In this document: piece by piece, positions 1-4,934 of the stretch
How the letters are laid out: each line of letters opens with the position of its first letter
How positions within the stretch are numbered: the first letter of the stretch is position 1
From: Paludibacteraceae bacterium
GTDB taxonomy: Bacteria > Bacteroidota > Bacteroidia > Bacteroidales > Paludibacteraceae
Assembly (NCBI GenBank): GCA_018055865.1
Contig: JAGPGR010000136.1
Span: 1 to 5,633 of the forward strand
Direction of reading: 5' to 3'
Length of the DNA stretch: 5,633 nucleotides
The notes under the pieces: generated by a model
What the model saw: only the letters and a program-made list of their open reading frames with translations
What the model was told of the DNA's origin: nothing
The model's database searches: none
Translations under genes and position numbers: made by a program

Positions 1-785
1 TAGATATTCTCAAACGTGGTGTTTTGTTTCCTCATTTTTGAATATATGGAGTGAACGGATTTGGTACGTCCCTTTATTTCGAATGGAAATCCGATTCCTT
101 CCATCTCTTTTTTCAGCGGTTCGATAAATGCTTCGATGAAAGCCTCACGCGAACGTTTTGTCTCGTTGAGTTTACGGGCTATTCCTTTGTAAATCTCGCG
201 GTTTGAGTACTTCAGTGAGAGGTCTTCCAGCTCGGTTTTCACCTTGTACAACCCCATGCGGTGAGCGAGCGGAGCATACAGAAAGGAACTTTCGCGGGCT
301 ATTTGTTGTTGCTCATCCGGCGAAAATGTTTCCAGGTTGCGCATGGTTTGCAGCCTCACAGCCACTATTATCAGAATTACGCGAATATCTTCGGCCATGG
401 TAAGCAGGAGTTTGCGAAAGTTCTCCGATTCAAGCGCTACGTTTTTCCGGTACAATTCTTTCACCCGTTGCAACCCGGTCATGATGGGCGAGATGACGGT
501 GTTAAACTTTTTATCTACATCGTTTAGGTCAATGAATTGCTTATTAACCGGTTCCATCATCAGTAAACTTATCACAGCTGCTTTGCCCAGACCAATTTCG
601 TTGAGCAAAATGTCGATTATTTCCAGATTTCTTTTCAGAAAAGCTTCCGGATCTTCTATGCCGTATTGCTTGTCGGATAAGAATTGTGTCAGAATCCGGT
701 TCAATTCCCTGCGCTCACTGCGCGAAAGAAGCGATTGGTGAGCTGCGTAGAGTTTGCGGTATAGCTGAATGTTTTGTAAATTCAT
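1..785 (-). CDS. relA: RelA/SpoT-family (p)ppGpp synthetase with degenerate HD domain, 3' end outside window
   Basis: Long RelA/SpoT homologues make (p)ppGpp from ATP and GTP/GDP in the stringent response; bifunctional members also hydrolyse it through an N-terminal HD domain. The frame is open from ATG 785 to the window edge, giving 261 residues. Residues about 40-200 align by eye with the HD domain, but the metal-binding motif usually read as LLHDVVEDT is LLMMEPVNK (about 74-82), and the later LADRLHNMRT block is VAVRLQTMRN (141-150), so the catalytic His-Asp, Glu-Asp and Asp residues are gone. The helical linker (YAPLAHRMGLYKVKTELED, 170-188) is intact, and the synthetase domain opens with GRTKSVHSIYSKM (239-251). 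The (p)ppGpp-synthesising core and the TGS/ACT region lie outside. By family knowledge this makes it a synthetase-only, RelA-like protein; many Bacteroidota also carry a bifunctional Rel elsewhere. There is no Shine-Dalgarno. The family call is firm; loss of hydrolase is inferred from motifs. Confidence 0.93.
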   Translation of the reverse strand, partial: MNLQNIQLYRKLYAAHQSLLSRSERRELNRILTQFLSDKQYGIEDPEAFLKRNLEIIDILLNEIGLGKAAVISLLMMEPVNKQFIDLNDVDKKFNTVISPIMTGLQRVKELYRKNVALESENFRKLLLTMAEDIRVILIIVAVRLQTMRNLETFSPDEQQQIARESSFLYAPLAHRMGLYKVKTELEDLSLKYSNREIYKGIARKLNETKRSREAFIEAFIEPLKKEMEGIGFPFEIKGRTKSVHSIYSKMRKQNTTFENI

Positions 786-813
786 GTTGTGATGATGGAT
801 TACTTTTGTTTTG

Positions 814-847
814 CAAATATACAAATTAGGATCTATTACTGATCCAA
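814..847 (-). promoter_or_regulatory. Candidate promoter for the relA-like gene
   Basis: On the minus strand TATATTTG (821-814) matches the Bacteroidota -7 consensus TAnnTTTG exactly. A TTG at 847-845 lies 23 bp upstream, at the long end of the spacing seen for -33 elements in this phylum. Initiation near 808 would leave a leader of roughly 20 nt before ATG 785. The spacer contains a small inverted repeat, GGATC/GATCC (829-833 and 841-845). Prediction from sequence only. Confidence 0.45.
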
Positions 848-850
848 TAA

Positions 851-879
851 TTTTTCAGAATAATATACAAACTGAAAAA
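851..879. repeat. 8-bp perfect inverted repeat in the divergent spacer
   Basis: TTTTTCAG (851-858) and CTGAAAAA (872-879) are perfect reverse complements separated by 13 nt. They lie between the candidate divergent promoters of the relA-like gene and the DUF3822 gene. This could be a dyad binding site for a regulator or chance in AT-rich DNA; an intrinsic terminator is unlikely because both flanking genes are transcribed away from it. The rest of the 786-1008 spacer shows nothing beyond the promoters. Confidence 0.35.
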
Positions 880-951
880 AACATTTATCGGGAATAACGA
901 TAATTTACCTGTTTTTTGTTCATACAGTGTGGTTTTTAGCCGAAAATCATG

Positions 952-959
952 TAATTTTG
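952..959 (+). promoter_or_regulatory. Candidate -7 element for the DUF3822-rsmD unit
   Basis: TAATTTTG is an exact match to the Bacteroidota -7 element TAnnTTTG. At the expected -33 distance there is only a weak TGTGG (928-932), not a clean TTG. Transcription would start near 965, giving a leader of about 45 nt before ATG 1009. No Shine-Dalgarno is seen; the leader just before the start is A/T-rich, as is common in this phylum. Confidence 0.45.
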
Positions 960-1008
960 TTGAAATAATAGAAACCTACTGCGCAAGTTATTAATTAAAA
1001 TCGTCAAT

Positions 1009-1734
1009 ATGTCTGCAAATCCAATCTTTTTAAGTACTGTGGAAAATAATTTGATGATCCGGATTCGTCCCGATTCGATACTTTATTCGGTAACGGATGA
1101 AAATGAGCAGACTCTTTTGCGTCAGGAAATCAATATGATTCCCGGTAAAAAGGCCAATTCGGCTGTTTATGAGCATTTTTTCAATCAACCGGAATTGGAT
1201 ATTCTGAGTGAAAATGTGTCGATTCTTCTTGAAAACAATGCCTGGCAGCTTATCCCTGACGAGCTTTTCAGGGAAGAAAATATGAATGAATTATTTGAGA
1301 TGGAATTCGGAAAATCTGACGATGAGCTTTTGAAATATATGCTGATGCCTAAATGGGGTATGCATCTGGTATATAGAGTCCCCGCTGTGATGATTGGTTT
1401 TTTTGAAGAAAAATATTCCGAGGCCGTGTTCGAACATCATATTTCGCGTTTGCTTAAAAAAAGTATTGTAAAGTCTGCTGAAGCCGTGTATGCAAACCTC
1501 CGGAAAGATGCTGTCGATATTTTTGCAGTAAAGGGAAGCATGTTGCACCTGGCTGGTACTTTTGAAGTCAAAACCAACGAAGATATCAGTTATTTTATCC
1601 TTAATGTGTACGAGCAGCTCGAACTGGATACAGAAAGTTTTACTTTAAATATTATTACGGAAAATAATGTAAATGAAGAGCTTGTAAAGATGATAGGTGA
1701 TTACGTTGTGAACATAAAAAGTAGTAAAATATGA
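1009..1734 (+). CDS. DUF3822 family protein
   Basis: A 241-residue soluble protein with no signal peptide or membrane segment. It matches my recollection of DUF3822, a Bacteroidota family of unknown function. The best-matching part is the C-terminal half, where LHLAGTFEVKTNEDISYFIL followed by NVYEQLELD resembles the family's block ending in a small domain that reads as alternating strands and helices. I recall that a structure of a Bacteroides member showed an actin-like (ASKHA) fold, but I see no phosphate-binding loop here that would prove ATP binding. Its stop overlaps the rsmD start in ATGA, so the two are almost certainly co-transcribed and perhaps translationally coupled. The coupling hints at a role near ribosome assembly or rRNA modification, which is inference only. 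The ATG at 1009 is the natural start: the conserved N-terminal region begins shortly after it and a -7 element lies 50 bp upstream. Confidence 0.82.
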   Translation: MSANPIFLSTVENNLMIRIRPDSILYSVTDENEQTLLRQEINMIPGKKANSAVYEHFFNQPELDILSENVSILLENNAWQLIPDELFREENMNELFEMEFGKSDDELLKYMLMPKWGMHLVYRVPAVMIGFFEEKYSEAVFEHHISRLLKKSIVKSAEAVYANLRKDAVDIFAVKGSMLHLAGTFEVKTNEDISYFILNVYEQLELDTESFTLNIITENNVNEELVKMIGDYVVNIKSSKI

Positions 1735-2264
1735 GGATAATAGGCGGAAAATTCAGAGCAAGAAGAATCAATGTTCCTCATAACATCACGGCGCGTCCCA
1801 CTACCGATTTTGCTAAGGAGGGATTGTTTAATCTGCTCAACAACAGGATTGATTTTGAGGGAATTGACGTGCTTGATTTGTTTGCCGGCACCGGAAGTAT
1901 CAGCCTGGAGTTTATTTCACGCGATGCCCGAAGTGTGGTAAGTGTGGAGCAGAGCGAGCGTCATTGTGCGTTTATCCGAAAAGTGTGCAAGGAAATGAAT
2001 ATCGACAACCTGATGCTGGTGAAAGGGGATGTGTTTCGCTACATCGCTTCCACACGGATAAAATTCGATGTGATTTTTGCTGATCCGCCATACGAATTGC
2101 TGCAAATCAATGAAATACCAGATTTGATATTCAATCATGATTTACTGAAACCGGAAGGCTTGTTTGTACTGGAGCATTCTGCTAAAAGCAATTTTGAAAA
2201 ACATCCGCATTTTTCATCACACCGCCATTACGGTAATGTAAATTATAGCTTTTTTGAGTTATAG
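1731..2264 (+). CDS. rsmD: 16S rRNA (guanine(966)-N(2))-methyltransferase RsmD
   Basis: RsmD transfers a methyl group from S-adenosylmethionine to N2 of G966 of 16S rRNA in the 30S subunit. The 177 residues match the family's usual length (about 180-200) and its order of motifs. The N-terminal MRIIGGKFRARRINVP and RPTTDFAKEGLFNLL (22-36) are the RNA-side signature. Motif I is DLFAGTGSISLE (49-60), the acidic residue after strand 2 is Glu73, and the catalytic DPPY motif is at 118-121 (DVIFADPPY). The C-terminus RHYGNVNYSFFEL is also typical. ATG 1731 overlaps the DUF3822 stop by four bases, and the protein begins exactly where RsmD homologues do. There is no independent promoter, so it should depend on the DUF3822 promoter. 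No convincing terminator hairpin follows; the gene ends 6 bp before a tandem repeat. Confidence 0.93.
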   Translation: MRIIGGKFRARRINVPHNITARPTTDFAKEGLFNLLNNRIDFEGIDVLDLFAGTGSISLEFISRDARSVVSVEQSERHCAFIRKVCKEMNIDNLMLVKGDVFRYIASTRIKFDVIFADPPYELLQINEIPDLIFNHDLLKPEGLFVLEHSAKSNFEKHPHFSSHRHYGNVNYSFFEL

Positions 2265-2270
2265 TTGATA

Positions 2271-2326
2271 TCCAACCTTTCGAACTTTCAACCTTTCAAC
2301 CTTTCAACCTTTCTAACTTTCAACCT
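2271..2326. repeat. 8-bp tandem repeat (TTCAACCT), about 7 copies
   Basis: Seven consecutive 8-bp units fill 2271-2326. Four are exact TTCAACCT (2287-2294, 2295-2302, 2303-2310, 2319-2326); the others differ at one or two positions (TCCAACCT, TTCGAACT, TTCTAACT). The array occupies most of the convergent spacer between rsmD and the pseudouridine synthase gene and runs into the latter, encoding its last residues and its TAG stop (2313-2315). One strand is strongly pyrimidine-rich. It is a direct repeat, so it does not form a terminator hairpin. Confidence 0.9.
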
Positions 2327-3224
2327 TATTCACTAACCTTAAAAACTCCTTTGGTATTTGAGTCTCGAAGTGCATAATTTCTCCGGTCACCGGATGGTAA
2401 AATTCAAGTACACGGGCATGAAGCGCCAGACGTCCGATACTGACAGATGATCCGTATTTACGGTCGCCCACTATTGGATGTCCGATGCTTTCCAGGTGAA
2501 CGCGTATCTGATTCTTTCGACCTGTTTCCAGTTCTATTTCCAGCAGTGAGAATTCCTCGTTGGATTTCAGGAGTTTGTAGTTGGTTATGGCTTCCTTGCC
2601 GCCGTTGTCGGTTTTGCTTGATCTGATTTTCAGCGAGACTTCGTTTTCGGTCAACCAGGAAACGATTCTGTCCTTTTCTTTAGCCACTTTCCCTTCCACG
2701 AGAGCCACGTAGGTACGTTTGGTTACTATTTCCTGCCAGTTGTTTCTGAAAGTATGCTGAGCATCCCTGTTTTTGCTGAATACCAGCACGCCCGAAGTTT
2801 CCCGATCCAACCGGTGAACAGTATAAATTTTGTTGGCAGGCGAAGATTTTTTTACATGATTTTTCAGTATCGAAAAAGCGGTTGTATCGTCACCCGTGCC
2901 GGTTGTTACGGTAAGCAAACCCTCTTTTTTTTCCACAACAATGAGATCGTTGTCTTCAAAAATAATTCGCAGCTTGGGATGTGTCAGTTCCAGATTGCCT
3001 CTTGTACTGTTCACGGTTACTTTGTCGTTCGGTTTCAGCAGGAAATCAAACTGTGTGATAATTTTGTCGTTTACCGAAATCTGTCTGTGACCGAGTAACG
3101 ATTTAATGGAACTGCGGCTCATACCTCCCATTTTGGCAATAAGAAACTCCATCAGCTGCATTTCGTCTTTAGCTGTAAGTTTAGTCAGTTTTGGGGGTGG
3201 AATGTAAGTTGATTTTCGGCGCAT
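2313..3224 (-). CDS. RluA-family pseudouridine synthase with S4 domain
   Basis: RluA-family enzymes isomerise specific uridines to pseudouridine in large-subunit rRNA (RluC, RluD) or in tRNA and rRNA (RluA). The 303-residue protein has an N-terminal S4 RNA-binding domain (about 20-75, with SRSSIKSLLGHRQISVNDK). The catalytic motif HRLDRETSG follows at 137-145 with Asp140 as the predicted nucleophile. GRKNQIRVHLESIGHPIVGD (235-254) and KYGS contain the usual uridine-pocket basic residues, and LALHA (267-271) is also conserved. All signature parts are intact, so it should be active. The target uridine cannot be read from sequence; the S4-plus-RluA layout favours 23S rRNA. ATG 3224 lies 20 bp after the stop of the DUF5715 gene on the same strand, suggesting co-transcription. 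The last residues and stop fall in an 8-bp tandem repeat, so the tail is probably not conserved. Confidence 0.92.
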   Translation of the reverse strand: MRRKSTYIPPPKLTKLTAKDEMQLMEFLIAKMGGMSRSSIKSLLGHRQISVNDKIITQFDFLLKPNDKVTVNSTRGNLELTHPKLRIIFEDNDLIVVEKKEGLLTVTTGTGDDTTAFSILKNHVKKSSPANKIYTVHRLDRETSGVLVFSKNRDAQHTFRNNWQEIVTKRTYVALVEGKVAKEKDRIVSWLTENEVSLKIRSSKTDNGGKEAITNYKLLKSNEEFSLLEIELETGRKNQIRVHLESIGHPIVGDRKYGSSVSIGRLALHARVLEFYHPVTGEIMHFETQIPKEFLRLVNKVES

Positions 3225-3237
3225 GGTTTATTTGTAT

Positions 3238-3266
3238 AAAAAAATTAGTATTCCAATACTTTTTTT
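3238..3266. terminator. Weak bidirectional hairpin with A/T tracts at the DUF5715 stop
   Basis: AGTATT-CC-AATACT (3247-3260) is palindromic and can form a 5-bp stem with a 4-nt loop. It is flanked by a run of seven A (3238-3244) and six T (3261-3266), so either strand shows a stem followed by a T-tract. It overlaps the last codons and TAA stop of the DUF5715 gene, and lies just upstream of the pseudouridine synthase start. The stem is short and AT-rich, so it could only be a weak terminator or attenuator; chance is a real alternative. Confidence 0.3.
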
Positions 3267-4051
3267 GTAATCTGATTGGCCGGTGCTTTTATCGGATCGC
3301 AATTGACCACTGTAAAATGGTAAACGGCCTGCCTTCTCTCACGCACAACCAGCAAAAGGCACTGTTCGCGGAAGTCGAGCATGGTTTCACGCAGGGCATC
3401 GGCTACCAGGTAGTTCTGCTCCAAAGCTCCGGTGTGAACATTGTAGAATTCCTTGTAAGTAATATCAATAGTAGCACCGAAGAGATGAGCCGATTGAGTG
3501 CTCGCATTTCTGTTGCGGCTTGTCAGATCCTGCTGAGTTTCGTTGGTTCGAAGTGCCGAAGTTACTAAAAAACGATAATATCCCAGGTTTTTTGCTTTCA
3601 ATTTTTGATAGAAATGGTTACCGAGAGTATTCAGCAAATCAGCCATTTCGGGTGTGGCGTAAGGGTAGGAGTGAGTCAATTCTTTGACGTGATAAAGCCG
3701 GTTGTTTTTAAGCTTCACTAAAACATGTTCACTGGCCAGTTTTGCACTGTCGGCTTCGAAAGATGCATTGCTGATGTAGATTTGTTTCAGCCCGTTGACT
3801 TGTGCGTGTAGGTTTTGTATGTCATTTTTATCGTTCATGATCCGCTGAGCAGTAATTGGAGCCGTTGCATACAAGCTCCTGTCGCAATCCACTATTTCGG
3901 GAAATGAACCTGATGTGTTGTCCAGATCAGATTTTTCTAATAATTTTGAAATAAAAAAAACGGAAGCTACAATAAGCAACGCACCCAGCAGTGAGAATTT
4001 ATAAGTTGAAAAAAAGTATTTTATCGGATCAATGAAAGTATGAAAACGCAT
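3245..4051 (-). CDS. DUF5715 family membrane-anchored protein, resembles M15 zinc D-Ala-D-Ala peptidases
   Basis: A 268-residue protein with one hydrophobic segment (about 19-38) after a short basic N-terminus, so probably a periplasmic domain held by an inner-membrane anchor. I match it to DUF5715, a Bacteroidota family of unknown function. The soluble part carries marks of peptidase family M15 (VanY/VanX/DacA-like): VTSALRT (163-169), with the usual Ser-x-x-Arg, and SAHLFGATID (187-196), which fits SxHxxGxAxD with Thr for Ala and supplies possible zinc ligands His189 and Asp196. His245 in VYHFTVV fits the third ligand. The catalytic Glu that M15 enzymes carry three residues before that His is absent (Ala242). 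A role in peptidoglycan trimming or binding is inference. ATG 4051 is chosen over an in-frame TTG at 4096 because the latter lies in the promoter. The next gene downstream, 20 bp away, is the pseudouridine synthase. Confidence 0.78.
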   Translation of the reverse strand: MRFHTFIDPIKYFFSTYKFSLLGALLIVASVFFISKLLEKSDLDNTSGSFPEIVDCDRSLYATAPITAQRIMNDKNDIQNLHAQVNGLKQIYISNASFEADSAKLASEHVLVKLKNNRLYHVKELTHSYPYATPEMADLLNTLGNHFYQKLKAKNLGYYRFLVTSALRTNETQQDLTSRNRNASTQSAHLFGATIDITYKEFYNVHTGALEQNYLVADALRETMLDFREQCLLLVVRERRQAVYHFTVVNCDPIKAPANQITKKVLEY

Positions 4052-4066
4052 AGAGTAATATTTACG

Positions 4067-4096
4067 CAAAAGTACTGTTTTAAGACTGTACTTCAA
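4067..4096 (-). promoter_or_regulatory. Bacteroidota-type promoter for the DUF5715 gene
   Basis: On the minus strand TTG (4096-4094) is followed after exactly 19 bp by TACTTTTG (4074-4067), an exact TAnnTTTG. This is the best promoter match in the window in both sequence and spacing. Transcription would start near 4060, leaving a leader of only about 10 nt before ATG 4051. It decides the gene start: the longer TTG-initiated frame would begin inside the -33 element and could not be made from this transcript. Confidence 0.65.
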
Positions 4097-4170
4097 TGCG
4101 CTTTAACGTATTTTGGGAAATATATGCTGTGTAGAAATGATGATGTTTTTTGAATGCTTCATACAAATTA

Positions 4171-4212
4171 TTCAATCCCAAAAAACTGATTTTCGTGTTT
4201 TTTGGGATTGAA
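4171..4212. repeat. Perfect 16-bp inverted repeat, possible terminator or regulatory hairpin
   Basis: TTCAATCCCAAAAAAC (4171-4186) and GTTTTTTGGGATTGAA (4197-4212) are perfect complements around a 10-nt loop. It lies in the 275-bp spacer between the flavodoxin stop (114 nt upstream in the direction of transcription) and the DUF5715 start. It could end the flavodoxin transcript, but its T-tract sits inside the stem next to the loop and no T-run follows on either strand, which is not the standard intrinsic layout. The remainder of the spacer shows only the DUF5715 promoter and no gene. Confidence 0.7.
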
Positions 4213-4326
4213 ATATCCTGAAGGTTTTTGCAAGGCAAAGTTCTTTCAGATTATCCTGTGTGCTTTCTGTAAAATGATTGCCAAATATTCAACAGATATT
4301 GAGAAGCCTCAAATGACATTTTCCTG

Positions 4327-4833
4327 TCAGTTAAACTCTTTTCTAAGCTTTTCTACCCACGCTTTTACCCGTTCGTCGGTCTTGCTGCTCTGATTCTCAA
4401 AATCGATAGCCAGTCCGCAAAACTGATCAGTTCTCACTGCTTTCGACGAGGTGAATTCATAACCATCTGTCGAAGTGAAACCAATTATTTCTGCTCCGTT
4501 TCCTTCGAAAACTCCGGCCAGCAGGCCAATGCCATCCACAAAGTTGTCAGGATAATCCTTTTGGTTTCCAAGGCCGTAAACAGCCACTTTTTTCCCTTTG
4601 AAATCGAGTGTGTTTACTATCGGAATCACTTCGTCCCAATGGTCGGGCAGTTCGCCGTCGAACCAGGTGGAAGTACCCAGAATCAGGTTTTCGTAGTTTT
4701 TCAATTCGTCTTCCCAGGCTTCGTCCAGGTTAACGGAATCAATTTCGTTTTCAGCAAATTCCTGCTGAATTTTCCTGGCAATTTGAGCGGTTTTCACCGT
4801 GCTGTGGCTGTAAAATAAACCTATTTTTTTCAT
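4327..4833 (-). CDS. fldA: Long-chain flavodoxin
   Basis: Flavodoxins are small cytoplasmic FMN proteins that carry one electron at low potential and often replace ferredoxin, notably when iron is scarce. This 168-residue protein has the long-chain form: the loop around 120-140 (STDGYEFTSSKAVRTDQFCGLAID) matches the extra segment of that class. The FMN-stacking loops are present: TSTWFDGELPDHWDE (54-68) with Trp57, and GLGNQKDYPDNFVDGIGLL (87-105) with Tyr94. The phosphate loop is odd: YSHSTVKT (8-15) replaces the usual glycine-containing GSxTGNT-like form, keeping Ser/Thr residues but no glycine. ATG 4833 is chosen because the protein then starts MKKIGLFYS, as flavodoxins do, and a purine-rich AAAGAGA precedes it; an in-frame TTG at 4899 would add 22 residues foreign to the family. 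It lies 94 bp downstream of the E1 gene on the same strand. No clear -7 element was found, so read-through from E1 is possible. Confidence 0.9.
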   Translation of the reverse strand: MKKIGLFYSHSTVKTAQIARKIQQEFAENEIDSVNLDEAWEDELKNYENLILGTSTWFDGELPDHWDEVIPIVNTLDFKGKKVAVYGLGNQKDYPDNFVDGIGLLAGVFEGNGAEIIGFTSTDGYEFTSSKAVRTDQFCGLAIDFENQSSKTDERVKAWVEKLRKEFN

Positions 4834-4874
4834 TCTCTTTAACCTTGTATAATTTTTATCAATGCTGTTAATTG

Positions 4875-4891
4875 ATTGTTGAACCAACAAT
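4875..4891. repeat. 7-bp inverted repeat upstream of the flavodoxin gene
   Basis: ATTGTTG (4875-4881) and CAACAAT (4885-4891) are perfect complements with a 3-nt centre, lying 42-58 bp upstream of the flavodoxin ATG. The placement suits an operator or a leader hairpin, and flavodoxin genes are commonly regulated by iron or redox state, but it does not match any operator I can name. Low confidence. Confidence 0.3.
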
Positions 4892-4902
4892 TTATCCAAT
4901 AC

Positions 4903-4934
4903 ATTAATACACTAATTTACTAATAAACTAAAAT
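4903..4934. repeat. Degenerate AT-rich 8-bp tandem repeat (ACTAATnn), four units
   Basis: Four units in strict 8-bp register: ATTAATAC, ACTAATTT, ACTAATAA, ACTAAAAT. The array fills the E1-proximal part of the spacer before flavodoxin and runs over the E1 stop codon (TAG on the minus strand, 4930-4928). It shares the 8-bp period and the stop-codon overlap with the unrelated TTCAACCT array at 2271-2326. AT-richness makes some of the match trivial. Confidence 0.5.

Noticed and set aside
203..741. Overlapping plus-strand reading frames within the first 785 bases
   Set aside because: They are antisense to a clear RelA/SpoT frame, show no family resemblance, and are unsupported by any promoter signal.
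829..845. GGATC / GATCC inverted repeat in the relA-like promoter spacer
   Set aside because: The arms are only 5 bp with a 7-nt centre, easily expected by chance, so it is mentioned with the promoter but not called as an operator.
2265..2312. Terminator between the convergent rsmD and pseudouridine synthase genes
   Set aside because: I found only direct repeats here and no stem followed by a T-run on either strand.
4052..4096. In-frame TTG-initiated extension of the DUF5715 protein by 15 residues
   Set aside because: The TTG fits as the -33 promoter element and the extension contains the -7 element, so it should not be in the transcript.
4202..4393. Plus-strand 63-residue frame beginning in the 16-bp inverted repeat
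   Set aside because: It starts within a palindrome arm and ends antisense to flavodoxin, with no recognisable domain or promoter.
4834..4899. In-frame TTG-initiated extension of the flavodoxin by 22 residues
   Set aside because: The added residues do not resemble a flavodoxin N-terminus, the family starts at MKKIGLFYS, and ATG 4833 has a purine-rich sequence before it.
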